Assembly (NCBI GenBank): GCA_958295465.1
Contig: OY282353.1
Coordinates: forward strand, 4,517,001 to 4,581,000
Direction of reading: 5' to 3'
Source: an uncultured Gammaproteobacteria bacterium
GTDB taxonomy: Bacteria > Pseudomonadota > Gammaproteobacteria > HK1
DNA length: 64,000 bases
The translations under genes were made by a program, and so were the position numbers. Shown one piece after another: positions 17,065-25,761 of this stretch (position 1 is the stretch's first letter; each line of letters begins with the position of its first letter). The notes beneath the pieces were generated by a model, which saw nothing but the letters and a program-made list of their open reading frames with translations, did not search any database and was not told where the DNA came from.

Positions 17065-18764
17065 ATGCCTCTCTCTTCGGACCACCACACCCTCCTCCGG
17101 CGTCGAGATGAGCTCCGCCAAGCTCTCGCCGGCATCGGGGAGCTTCGCCCAGGCTCGTTGAAGTCCCGCTACCGCAAATGCGGCAAACCGAATTGCCACT
17201 GCGCTCGCGAGGGCGACCCCGGCCATGGCCCGCACTGGTCCTTGTCACGCCTCGTCAAGGGCACGATGCACAGCCGGGCCATTCCCGCACACGCAGTGCA
17301 AGACACGCAGCGCCAAGTCGAGGAGTGTCACAGATTGCGAGAGCTGACCAGGGAGCTAATCGAGGTCAGCGACCAAATCTGCGATGCGCAACTGCATGCG
17401 CACCGCCCGTCCGTGTCGAAAAAAAAGAGGGTCTTGCTCCCCTCATCAGCGCGGAGATCGCCGCCGAGATCGAACGCCTGACCGGGGCCGGCCCTGAGGC
17501 CGGCCTGGACTTCGAAGCCGTCGAAACCGCTGCCCGACGCACCGCGTTACAGCTCATGGGGCAAGCACTCGCTCGGGCTCTCAACGCGGACCACGGCGAC
17601 GACCACAGCCCCCGCCTGCCCTGCGAGTGCGGACACACCACCCGCTATGTCGGTCGGCGGGCGAAGACCTTCCTCACCGTGCTGGGGTCGCTCCCCTTGG
17701 AACGCGCTTGGTATCACTGCGAGCACTGCCACCGCGGGTTCAGCCCCCGCGACCGCGCGCTCGGTCTCGAAGGCACCTCGCTCTCACCAGCGGCGCTGCG
17801 CATGACGGGCCTGAGCGCCGCCCGAGTCAGCTTCGCAGAGACCAGCGAGCTGCTGCGCGAGCTGGCCGGACTCGACATCGACCCCAAGCAGGTCGAGCGC
17901 CACGCCGAAGCGCTCGGACGTGAGGTCGCCGCAGACGAGCGCCGCGTCATCGAGCCCGAGCCCTGCAATGCCCACACCCTCTACCTCGGCCTCGACGGCA
18001 CCGGCGTGCCGGTGCGCGCGGGCGAACGCGAAGGGCGCAAAGGCAAGCAGCCCGACGGCAGCGCCAAAACCCGCGAGGCCAAGCTCCTCACCGTGTGGTC
18101 GTGCGACACCCTCGACCCCTGCGCACTGCCCGTGCGCGACCCACACTCCACCACCTATAACGCCGCCATCGAATCCGCGGCCAGCCGTGACACCGACCCC
18201 AACCCCTCGCCCTTCGCACACCGTGTCTTGCGCGAGACCAAGCGCCGCCGCTTCCACGAGGCCGAACGCCAAGTCATCCTCGGCGACGGCGCCGCCTGGA
18301 TCTGGAACCTCGCCGATGAGCACTTCCCCGGCGCCGTCCAGATCGTCGACATCTTCCATGCCAAGGGACATCTCTTCGAGGTCGCCAAAGCCCTCTACGG
18401 ACCCGGCACCGACCTCGCCGCGCAGTGGGGGAAACAACGACGCGACGAACTCGACCAGGGCCGCATCAATGCCCTCCTCGACGCCCTGCGTGTCCATGCC
18501 GAGACCTGCGAGGAAGCCAGAAAGTGCATCGACTACATCGCCCGCAACCGCCATCGAATGCACTACCCGACGTTCCGGGCCACCGGGCTGTGCGTCTCTA
18601 CCGGCGTCGTCGAAGCCGGGTGCAGGACCATCGTCGGAACCCGTCTCAAGCGCTCCGGGATGCATTGGACCGTCGAAGGCGCCAACGCCATCCTCGCCCT
18701 GCGATGCGCCATCCTCAGCAACCGCTTCGACGACTTCTGGGAGCGCAGAGCTCTCGCGGCATAA
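17065..18764 (+). CDS. ISKra4-family transposase, produced by a -1 frameshift at an A8 run
   Basis: Frame 1 (17065-17481) encodes the N-terminal part with a zinc-finger-like CGKPNCHCAREGDPGHGPHW segment. The catalytic part continues in the -1 frame to 18764. The frames join at the slippery run CGAAAAAAAAGAGG (A8 at 17419-17426), a classic -1 site, joining about residue 120 of the first frame to EGLAPLISAEIAAEIERL. The second frame has CECGHTTRYVGRR plus CEHCHRGFSPRDRALGL, then LYLGLDGTGVPVR, VILGDGAAWIWNLADEHFPGA and VVEAGCRTIVGTRLKRSGMH as DDE-type segments. It could instead be a pseudogene with a simple frameshift, but the site and the intact element favour programmed frameshifting. Confidence 0.85.
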
Positions 18765-18943
18765 TGCATCTCATAAATCTGACGTACACCCGCGGGAGCC
18801 GGCTCGCGGACCCTCGCGGCACGGATCCGGCATGGCGCGATCTTCCACCGGAGACGTCCCCTGCCGTCAATCGGCCGCGGGCTCGCCGTGCATGAGGACA
18901 ACGTCCCGTTCCGGTGCGCCTGCCGCCGCATCGGGCTTGCGAT

Positions 18944-20545
18944 AGTCTTTTCCAATACGAAGATGAGCCTGAAGGGAGAGAGGTAGAAGGAGCGGTAGGC
19001 GGAGTTGGGTGAGTGAATGGAAGGGGGATGTTGAAGGGCACGAAGGACCTGTGCAAGCCCTGAGCGGTCCCCTGCTCGGGTGCTGAGGGGGGGACGATGG
19101 GACAGGGGAGGCGTTGGGGAGAGTGGAGTGGCAACAGAGGGGGCCACCGCCCGGATGAGGCCGGACGGTGGATTGTGCGGGTGGTGTGGAGGGTCAGGCC
19201 GCGTCGCGCCAAGCGCGCCCGATGGTGCGGAACAGGGCGTCGCGGGCATCGTTGAGCGCGTGGGCGGCCTCGAGGTCACTGACGGCGTGGGCGAGGGCGT
19301 CGAGTTGGTCGAAGGTGACGCCGGGGTTGAGGAAGCGCTCGGCGTTGTCGAGGGACTTGAGCTTGTCGTAGGGGGTCATCACGTCGCTGTCGCGGTAGCG
19401 CTTCGTGACCCGCCCCTTGTCGTCGAGTGTGTCGGCGGGGAACAGGCAGGGGCGGTGGGTGTTGAGGAAGGGCGAGAGCACGTGCTGGGTGAACTCGTTG
19501 ACCACAGGTGCGAGACGGCGCGGGATGTGGCCGTGGCCGAGGTGCTTGCGCACCACGCTGGCGTTCTTGCTCTCGGCGAGGGCGTTGTCGTTGCAGTGGC
19601 GGGGGCGGGATTTGGTGAACGTCCCGATGCGCAGCTTGTTGAGCAGGGCGGCGACGCGGTGGTTGATGTACTCGGAACCGTTGTCGGCGTGAATGCCCTG
19701 AATCACGAAGGGAAACGCCTTGATGAGCCCTTCGAGCACCGGCAGCAGGAAGCGCTCGGAGATGGCCTCCACGGTCCCCACGAACTGGAACTGGGTCACC
19801 TCATCGACCGCGTTGATGTGGTAGACGCCCTTGGCGCCGTCCTGGTCGCCCTGGTGCACGGTATCGACGCGCACATAGCCGGGTTGGCCGTCAGGCTGGG
19901 GCTTGCGCCGTTGCCCGATGGTGCGGTGCGTCGCCTGGGTCCTGGTCACCACCGTGCGCCGGCGCCGATACGTCACCGACCGGCGCAGGTTGTACAAGTG
20001 ACCGTTCGACAGCCCCGCCAAACGCTCGAATCGCGTGTCGCCGAACACCGCATACTGGCGCCGCATCAGCGCCCGCGTCGCCGGCCCCGACATCTGGCCC
20101 AGCGCCGCGTCCACCGCCGCCAGTTGCCGAATGTCGGCCCGCGTGTAGCGCCGCTCGAAGGGGCACGCCGGAGCGCCACCGCGCCGGTCCTCGATGCGCC
20201 CGGTCTCGCGATGCTGGCCTATCAGCCGGGTCAGTTGCGCCCTCGACAGCCCTGTCACCTTCGCCAAGTAGCGCCTGACCAGCCCCTTGTCGGGCTTGCC
20301 CAATCTCTCATAGCTCAACCGCACCAGCGTGCGGCGCACGAACTCGTAGACGGACTCCCGGTCGGCTCCCGTGAAGTCCACCGCCTCGCTGCCCTCGACG
20401 AAGGCACGCACCTGGTCCAGCGTCCGGACCCGTTCGGTCTGTAGCGTCACGATCATCCTCCGATGATCCCAGACCCCGCGCTACAGGCTCACTTCTCGTT
20501 GGATTCACACCCTCCCTTCAGGCTCATCTCTCGTTGGACAAGACT
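18944..20545 (-). mobile_element. Insertion sequence with DDE transposase, inverted ends and 5-bp target duplication
   Basis: The left end begins AGTCTTTTCCAATACGAAGA and the right end, reverse-complemented, begins AGTCTTGTCCAACGAGAGAT. Both continue with GAGCCTGAAGGGAG, giving imperfect inverted repeats of about 35 bp. GCGAT occurs directly outside both ends (18939-18943 and 20546-20550), so the element is 1602 bp. The right end has a second copy of the TCCAACGAGA...GAGCCTG motif (about 20487-20507), probably another transposase-binding site. About 240 bp lie between the left end and the transposase stop codon. Size and 5-bp duplication recall IS1202-like groups, but the family is not certain. 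Confidence 0.87.
19194..20456 (-). CDS. Transposase with integrase-type (rve) DDE core
   Basis: A 420-residue protein. The N-terminal half is helical and DNA-binding in character (VRRYLAKVTGLSRAQLTRLIGQH). The catalytic core has D198 (VRVDTVHQGD), D258 (GIHADNGSEYIN) and E295 (NDNALAESKNAS), that is, DD(59)D(36)E-like spacing typical of retroviral-integrase-type transposases. It reads complete, from ATG 20456 inside the right end to a stop near the left end. It resembles proteins annotated as integrase-catalytic transposases of the IS481 and IS1202 kind. The family name is tentative. Confidence 0.88.
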   Translation of the reverse strand: MIVTLQTERVRTLDQVRAFVEGSEAVDFTGADRESVYEFVRRTLVRLSYERLGKPDKGLVRRYLAKVTGLSRAQLTRLIGQHRETGRIEDRRGGAPACPFERRYTRADIRQLAAVDAALGQMSGPATRALMRRQYAVFGDTRFERLAGLSNGHLYNLRRSVTYRRRRTVVTRTQATHRTIGQRRKPQPDGQPGYVRVDTVHQGDQDGAKGVYHINAVDEVTQFQFVGTVEAISERFLLPVLEGLIKAFPFVIQGIHADNGSEYINHRVAALLNKLRIGTFTKSRPRHCNDNALAESKNASVVRKHLGHGHIPRRLAPVVNEFTQHVLSPFLNTHRPCLFPADTLDDKGRVTKRYRDSDVMTPYDKLKSLDNAERFLNPGVTFDQLDALAHAVSDLEAAHALNDARDALFRTIGRAWRDAA

Positions 20546-20651
20546 GCGATTGGCGGACGCGAGGGTGATGCCGTATCCTCGCGCCCGGCCATGTCGCATC
20601 GCAGCCTCCGGGCGCCTTCCCGGCGAGTCGGACGCCTGTGGGAGCAACGTC

Positions 20652-21524
20652 GTGAGTCACCTGAGAACCGCACTCGACGGCGATGGATTCGTCGTCACCA
20701 GCGAGCTGACGCCGCCGAAGGGCACGTCGCTGGAACCACTGCTGGAGCGCGCGCGGGGCTTGAGCCGCCACGTCGACGCGTTCAACGTCACCGACTCCCA
20801 CGCCGCGCGCATGGCGATGGCCCCGATGGCGGTCTCCCACCTCCTGCTCGACCACGGAGTGGAGCCGATCATGCAGATCACGGGCCGTGACCGGAACCGG
20901 ATCGCGATCCAGGCGGATCTGCTCGGCGCCTGGGCCCTGGGGGTACGGAACATCGCCTTCATGGGAGGCGATCCGCCGAAGAACGGAGACCACCCCGAGG
21001 CGAAGGGCGTCTTCGACGTCGTATCCGCGTCGATCATTCGCGCCGCCGCAGGCATGAGCGGGGGGACGGACATGGCCGGCAACGCCCTGGATGGGTCGCC
21101 GGAGTTCTGCATCGGCGCGGTGGTCAACCCCGGAGCCGGGGATCTCGACAAGGAGATCGAGCGGATGGTCGAGAAGCGCGAGGCGGGGGCGACGTTCTTC
21201 CAGACCCAGGCGGTCTACGACCCGGGCGCATTCGAGCGGTTCGTGAAGCGGGTGGAGCCGCTGGGCATTCGCCTCCTCGCCGGGATCCTTCCGGTGAAGT
21301 CCCCGAAGATGGCCGCCTACATGAACGAGCACGTGCCGGGCATCGAGGTTCCGGAGACGTTGATCCGGAAGATCGCGGACGCGGACGACCGGGCCGCGGC
21401 GAGCACCGGGATTTCGGCCTCGATCATCGCGGAGATCCGCCCGATGTGCCGGGGCGTGCACGTGATGGCGATCGGGTGGGAAGACAAGGTCCCGGGCATC
21501 CTCGAAGCGGCCGGGGTACGCTGA
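20652..21524 (+). CDS. metF: Methylenetetrahydrofolate reductase
   Basis: A 290-residue TIM-barrel FAD enzyme of the MetF family. It has VVTSELTPPKGTSLEPLLERA at the start, VDAFNVTDSHAARMAM, MQITGRDRNRIAIQADLLGA and FMGGDPPKNGDHPEA, and a late FFQTQAVYD. It reduces 5,10-methylene-THF to 5-methyl-THF, the substrate for the corrinoid methyltransferase system at 3.4-7.5 kb. The GTG at 20652 stands seven bases after GGGAG. The right end of the second IS is about 105 bp upstream, so the original promoter may have been cut or replaced. A CGCGAGG/CCTCGCG inverted repeat lies between the IS and the gene (20560-20585). Confidence 0.92.
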   Translation: MSHLRTALDGDGFVVTSELTPPKGTSLEPLLERARGLSRHVDAFNVTDSHAARMAMAPMAVSHLLLDHGVEPIMQITGRDRNRIAIQADLLGAWALGVRNIAFMGGDPPKNGDHPEAKGVFDVVSASIIRAAAGMSGGTDMAGNALDGSPEFCIGAVVNPGAGDLDKEIERMVEKREAGATFFQTQAVYDPGAFERFVKRVEPLGIRLLAGILPVKSPKMAAYMNEHVPGIEVPETLIRKIADADDRAAASTGISASIIAEIRPMCRGVHVMAIGWEDKVPGILEAAGVR

Positions 21525-21713
21525 CCCCTCCGGAGACGGCGCGCGAATTCGACACCGGCCTCGCCGACGGTCATCCCCTGACGATTGAATCTCAGGCAGA
21601 ATATCGAAGACACCCATGCCCGGCTCCCTGGTTCCGGCTCCGTCGGGCCAGCCTGTCCGGCTCGCCGGCTTCGCCGGAACATCCCCTCTTCGACACATCA
21701 TCAGGAACCCGTC

Positions 21714-22880
21714 ATGGCAAGCCACCTGTTCACGAGCGAATCGGTCTCGGAAGGACATCCGGACAAGGTCTGCGATCGAATCTCCGACACCGTCGTCGAT
21801 CTGTACCTCGGCGCCGACGCCGGATCGCGCGTCGGGTGCGAGACTCTGTGCACGACGAACCTCGTCGTGATCGCCGGAGAGGTGAGAGGCCCCAGGTCGA
21901 TCGGCAGCAAGGACGTCGAGGACGGCGCGCGCGAGGTGATCCGCGACATCGGCTACGAGCAGGACGGATTCCACTGGGAACGCGCGACCGTCCAGGTCCA
22001 CCTCCACCAGCAGTCCGGCGACATCGCCCAGGGCGTCGATGCGTCCGGGAACAAGGACGAGGGGGCGGGCGACCAGGGCCTGATGTTCGGGTACGCATGC
22101 CGCGAGACGCCGGCGCTGATGCCGGCCCCCATCCACTACTCGCACCGGATCCTCATGCGCCTGTCCGAGGCGCGGCACGCGGGCGAGGTCCCGGGGCTCG
22201 GCCCGGATTCGAAGAGCCAGGTCACGCTGCGCTACGAGAATGGGAAGCCCGTGGAGGCGACGTCGGTGGTGGTGTCCACCCAGCACCATGAATCGCTCGA
22301 TCAGGTGCAGGTGCGGGAGCTTGTCCGCCCCTATGTCGAGGAGGTGCTGCCGGACGGATGGATGTGCCCGGAGGATGAGTTCTACGTCAACCCCACCGGC
22401 AGGTTCGTCATCGGCGGACCCGACGGCGACTGCGGGCTCACCGGACGCAAGATCATCGTCGACACCTACGGCGGCTCGGCCCCCCACGGCGGAGGCGCGT
22501 TCTCCGGCAAGGACCCCTCCAAGGTGGACCGCTCGGCCGCCTACGCCGCCCGCTACCTCGCGAAGAACGTCGTCGCCGCCGGCTTGGCCGAGCGCTGCAC
22601 GATCCAGGTCGCCTACGCCATCGGGGTGTCGAAGCCGCTGTCCGTCTACGTCGACACCGGCGGGACGGGGCGCGCCGACGAATCGAAGCTGTCGGACGTG
22701 CTGCGGGAGCTCGTGGACCTGTCGCCGCGCGGCATCCGCGAGCACCTCGGCCTCAGCCGGCCGATCTACAGCCGTACCTCCGCCTACGGCCACTTCGGCC
22801 GCGAGCCGGACGCCGACGGAGGCTTCTCCTGGGAGCGGACCGATCTGGTTCCCGACCTGAAGAGCGCATTCGGAGCCTGA
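21714..22880 (+). CDS. metK: S-adenosylmethionine synthetase
   Basis: A full-length MetK (388 residues): FTSESVSEGHPDKVCDRISD at the start, QQSGDIAQGVD, GAGDQGLMFGYAC, the P-loop-like GGGAFSGKDPSKVDRS, and a C-terminal GHFGREPDADG. It makes S-adenosylmethionine from methionine and ATP. The ATG at 21714 is the family start, with AGGA ten bases upstream. It lies 190 bp after metF in the same direction. The spacer has a small CCTGA/TCAGG hairpin (about 21577-21596) but no recognisable SAM aptamer. Confidence 0.96.
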   Translation: MASHLFTSESVSEGHPDKVCDRISDTVVDLYLGADAGSRVGCETLCTTNLVVIAGEVRGPRSIGSKDVEDGAREVIRDIGYEQDGFHWERATVQVHLHQQSGDIAQGVDASGNKDEGAGDQGLMFGYACRETPALMPAPIHYSHRILMRLSEARHAGEVPGLGPDSKSQVTLRYENGKPVEATSVVVSTQHHESLDQVQVRELVRPYVEEVLPDGWMCPEDEFYVNPTGRFVIGGPDGDCGLTGRKIIVDTYGGSAPHGGGAFSGKDPSKVDRSAAYAARYLAKNVVAAGLAERCTIQVAYAIGVSKPLSVYVDTGGTGRADESKLSDVLRELVDLSPRGIREHLGLSRPIYSRTSAYGHFGREPDADGGFSWERTDLVPDLKSAFGA

Positions 22881-23088
22881 GCCGGGAGCGATACGGCCAC
22901 GACCTCGGCCCGGCATGGTCGGAACCGGGAGCCTGTCGTGAACCTGGAAGCGGCGCGCTCGGAGAGCGCGGGCGTCCCGGAGCTCCGGCGTCGAGGAATC
23001 AGGAGCCGAACGAATTCCCGGCGCCGGACGGTGCATCCGCCGGTCCCGGCGCCGGATAAACGATTGATCCACCAGTGAAGCGAGAGAG

Positions 23089-24384
23089 ATGACGGCCAGC
23101 GAAGACTTCAAAATCAAGGATCCGGCCCTCGCCGGGTGGGGACGGAAGGAGATCGCCATCGCCGAGACGGAGATGCCCGGTCTGATGGCGTTGCGGGATG
23201 ACTACGGCGCGGAGCAGCCGCTCGCCGGGGCGCGGATCGCCGGATGCCTGCACATGACGATCCAGACCGCGGTGCTCATCGAAACCCTGACCGCGCTCGG
23301 CGCCGAGGTCCGCTGGAGCTCGTGCAACATCTTCTCCACCCAGGATCAGGCCGCGGCGGCGGTGGCGGCGGCCGGCATCCCGGTCTTCGCGTGGAAGAAC
23401 GAGTCGGAAGATGAGTTCTGGTGGTGCATCGACCGCACCATCGAAGGTCCAGGGGACTGGCGCCCGAACATGATCCTCGACGACGGCGGCGACCTGACCG
23501 CGGTCATGCACGAGAAGTTCCCGGCGCTGATGGACGGCGTGCGCGGCCTGTCGGAGGAGACCACCACCGGCGTGCAGCGCCTCTACGAGATGGAGAAGGC
23601 CGGGGCCCTCCGGGCCCCGGCGATCAACGTCAACGACTCGGTCACGAAGTCGAAGTTCGACAACCTCTACGGATGCCGCGAAAGCCTGGTCGACGGCATC
23701 AAGCGGGCCACCGACGTCATGGTTGCCGGGAAGGTCGCGGTGGTCTGCGGATTCGGCGACGTCGGCAAGGGCTCGGCGCAGAGCCTGAGAAGCCAGGGCG
23801 CGCGGGTCGTGGTCACCGAGATCGATCCGATCTGCGCCCTCCAGGCGGCGATGCAGGGCTACGAGGTCCGGACGATGGACGAGGTCGCGCCGGTGGGGGA
23901 CATCTTCGTGACCGCGACCGGCAACGTCGACGTGATCACCATCGATCACCTGCGGCGGATGAAGGACCGGGCGATCGTGTGCAACATCGGCCACTTCGAT
24001 TCGGAGATCCAGATCGAGGCGCTTCGCAATTATCGGTGGCACAACGTGAAGCCGCAGGTCGACGAGGTCGAGCTCCCGGACGGCCGCCGACTCATCGTTC
24101 TCGCCGAGGGAAGGCTCGTCAACCTCGGCTGCGCCACCGGGCATCCGAGCTTCGTGATGAGCGCATCGTTCACCAACCAGGTGCTCGCGCAGATCGAGCT
24201 GTGGCGATACCCCGAGCGCTACGAGAGACGGGTGTACGTGCTGCCCAAGCATCTCGACGAGAGGGTCGCTGCACTGCACCTCGACAAGCTGGGGGTCAGG
24301 CTCACGAAGCTGAACGGGAAGCAGGCGACGTACATCGGCGTCGACCCGGCCGGGCCGTTCAAGCCGGAGCACTACCGGTACTGA
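23089..24384 (+). CDS. ahcY: S-adenosylhomocysteine hydrolase
   Basis: A 431-residue AhcY: FKIKDPALAGWGRKEIAIAE at the start, HMTIQTAVLIETL, SSCNIFSTQDQAAAA, NVNDSVTKSKFDN, the NAD-binding VCGFGDVGKGSAQSL, and the C-terminal GPFKPEHYRY that closes the active site. It splits S-adenosylhomocysteine to adenosine and homocysteine, completing the methyl cycle with metK. It follows metK after a 208-bp gap, which was checked for the conserved core of a SAH riboswitch without success. Confidence 0.96.
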   Translation: MTASEDFKIKDPALAGWGRKEIAIAETEMPGLMALRDDYGAEQPLAGARIAGCLHMTIQTAVLIETLTALGAEVRWSSCNIFSTQDQAAAAVAAAGIPVFAWKNESEDEFWWCIDRTIEGPGDWRPNMILDDGGDLTAVMHEKFPALMDGVRGLSEETTTGVQRLYEMEKAGALRAPAINVNDSVTKSKFDNLYGCRESLVDGIKRATDVMVAGKVAVVCGFGDVGKGSAQSLRSQGARVVVTEIDPICALQAAMQGYEVRTMDEVAPVGDIFVTATGNVDVITIDHLRRMKDRAIVCNIGHFDSEIQIEALRNYRWHNVKPQVDEVELPDGRRLIVLAEGRLVNLGCATGHPSFVMSASFTNQVLAQIELWRYPERYERRVYVLPKHLDERVAALHLDKLGVRLTKLNGKQATYIGVDPAGPFKPEHYRY

Positions 24385-24405
24385 GCCGCCGAGGAGGATC
24401 CAACC

Positions 24406-24726
24406 ATGAACGACGCACGCCGCCACCACGACATGGGGGGGCTGGAAGCCGGCGCCATCGATCGGGGTGAGCACGACAAGGCTCCATGGGAGAAGCGCGT
24501 GGATGCGCTCATGGTGCTCCTGGGACAGCGGAAGATTCTCTGCGTGGACGAGCTTCGCCGCGGGATCGAAGAGCTCGGCGCCGATGCCTACGAGCGCTAC
24601 GGCTACTACGAGCGGTGGATGGCTTCCATGACCAACATCCTGCTCGAGAAGAAGATCATCGAGGTCGGCGAGCTGGGCGCGCGCATGGCCGAGATCGAGT
24701 CCGGCCGGCGGGAGGCGCTGCGATGA
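24406..24726 (+). CDS. Nitrile hydratase-type small subunit (N-terminal half of a beta subunit)
   Basis: A 106-residue protein corresponding to the N-terminal helical domain of a nitrile hydratase beta subunit (HHDMGGLEAGAIDRGEHDKA, then ELGADAYERYGYYERWMASM). It ends where a fused beta subunit would continue, and the next gene supplies the remaining barrel domain. Such a split beta is the layout of thiocyanate hydrolase and toyocamycin nitrile hydratase. It starts 22 bases after ahcY, with GAGGAGG upstream, and overlaps the next gene by four bases. Likely role: a structural subunit around the cobalt-bearing alpha/gamma subunit. Confidence 0.82.
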   Translation: MNDARRHHDMGGLEAGAIDRGEHDKAPWEKRVDALMVLLGQRKILCVDELRRGIEELGADAYERYGYYERWMASMTNILLEKKIIEVGELGARMAEIESGRREALR

Positions 24727-25031
24727 CCGGCGCGGCTCCGCGGTTCGCCCCCGGCGCGCGGGTCCGGGTGTACGAGCGCTTTCCTCCCGGACATGTGCGC
24801 ACCCCCTGGTACTGCCGCGGGAAGACCGGCGAGATCGAGCGAATCTGCGGCCGATTCCGCAACCCCGAGCAGCTCGCATACGGCAATACGGAAGCGGTGT
24901 ACGAGGTGCTCTATCGAGTCGGCTTCGCAAGCCGCTCGCTGTGGCCGGCCTACGACGGATGCGAGCGCGACCGCGTGGAGATCGAGATCTACGAGCACTG
25001 GCTGGAACCCCTCTCGGGAGACATGACATGA
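24723..25031 (+). CDS. Nitrile hydratase-type small subunit (C-terminal beta-barrel half)
   Basis: A 102-residue protein equal to the C-terminal domain of a nitrile hydratase beta subunit: FAPGARVRVYERFPPGHVRT, WYCRGKTGEIERICG, VYEVLYRVGF and IEIYEHWLEP are the family strands. It overlaps both neighbours by ATGA junctions, so the three genes are probably made in fixed ratio. Together with 24406-24726 it replaces one beta subunit. The family is sure; assignment as thiocyanate hydrolase alpha-type rather than plain nitrile hydratase is not. Confidence 0.82.
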   Translation: MTGAAPRFAPGARVRVYERFPPGHVRTPWYCRGKTGEIERICGRFRNPEQLAYGNTEAVYEVLYRVGFASRSLWPAYDGCERDRVEIEIYEHWLEPLSGDMT

Positions 25032-25705
25032 GCCGGCACGAACATACCGGCGGACCCGCTCATGCGCACGGACACGACGGGTACGACGCGGACCCGACCC
25101 ATCGCCACCCTCCCCGGCCGGATCTCGAAGATACCCCCCTCGCCTACCACCAGGTCATGCAGATGGCGGTGGTCTCGCTCCTCGTCGAGAAGGGGGTCGT
25201 CAGCGCGGACGACATGCGCGCACAGATCGAGCGCATGGATGCCCTCACCCCGGCCCGCGGAGCGCGGCTCGTGGCTCGCGCCTGGGTGGACGGCGGCTTT
25301 CGCGAGCGGTTGCTGGCGGATTCGAAGGCCGCCGCGGCGGAGCTCGGCATCGACCTCGGACCCATCCCGATCCTGGTGATGGAGAACACCCCCGAGACCC
25401 ACAACCTGGTGGTATGCACCCTGTGCTCGTGCTATCCGCGCTTCCTGCTCGGCCTTCCGCCCGACTGGTACAAGTCGCGCAGCTACCGCAGCCGGGCGGT
25501 GCGCGAGCCGCGCCGGGTGCTGGCCGAATTCGGGACCGATCTCGACCCCGATTCGCGGATCCGCGTCCACGACAGCACCGCCGACATGCGGTACATGATC
25601 CTGCCCATGCGCCCGGCCGGCACCGAGGGCATGAGCGAAGAGGCGCTGGCAAGGCTCGTCACCCGGGACAGCCTCATCGGGGTGGCGGTGCCGCGCGCGG
25701 GCTGA
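25028..25705 (+). CDS. Nitrile hydratase / thiocyanate hydrolase metal-binding subunit (cobalt type)
   Basis: The metal-binding motif VCTLCSCYPRFLLGLPPDWYK is present. The CxLCSC cysteines bind the low-spin metal, and the Thr of VCTLCSC is typical of cobalt rather than iron enzymes. Arg after CYP is shared with three-subunit thiocyanate hydrolase-type enzymes. A His-rich head (HEHTGGPAHAHGHDGY) precedes the family domain and might help metal handling (inference). The protein hydrates a nitrile or thiocyanate carbon. No separate activator or cobalt transporter gene is seen nearby. The ATG overlaps the previous stop codon. Confidence 0.87.
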   Translation: MSRHEHTGGPAHAHGHDGYDADPTHRHPPRPDLEDTPLAYHQVMQMAVVSLLVEKGVVSADDMRAQIERMDALTPARGARLVARAWVDGGFRERLLADSKAAAAELGIDLGPIPILVMENTPETHNLVVCTLCSCYPRFLLGLPPDWYKSRSYRSRAVREPRRVLAEFGTDLDPDSRIRVHDSTADMRYMILPMRPAGTEGMSEEALARLVTRDSLIGVAVPRAG

Positions 25706-25761
25706 GCCTCCTTCGGCTCGTCGAGGCCGAGAACGCGCCCTGTGGTTCCGTCCTGCTCCGG

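Larger units (their letters stand above)
16970..18791 (+). mobile_element. ISKra4-family insertion sequence with 12-bp inverted repeats and 9-bp target duplication
   Basis: The ends are perfect inverted repeats: GGGTGTACGTCA at 16970-16981 and TGACGTACACCC at 18780-18791. The direct repeat GCGGGAGCC flanks it at 16961-16969 and 18792-18800, so both borders are exact (1822 bp). It carries one transposase in two overlapping frames. The intact ends, intact target duplication and complete gene point to a recent insertion. It lies upstream of soxB. Confidence 0.93.

Noticed and set aside
17178..18764. Transposase starting independently at 17178
   Set aside because: That start gives an N-terminus without family features. 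The frame-1 ORF from 17065 joined at the A8 run restores the zinc-finger-like start.
21525..21713. Glycine or SAM riboswitch suggested by CTCAGGCAGAATATC upstream of metK
   Set aside because: Only one short motif resembles the glycine aptamer; the GAAGGGGCAA part and paired helices are missing. A small CCTGA/TCAGG hairpin is all that is supported.
22881..23088. Possible SAH riboswitch between metK and ahcY
   Set aside because: The gap position is right, but the conserved core (GAGGAGCGCUGC, then CCAGGCUCGG and AACGGCGCUC) could not be found on either strand by eye.
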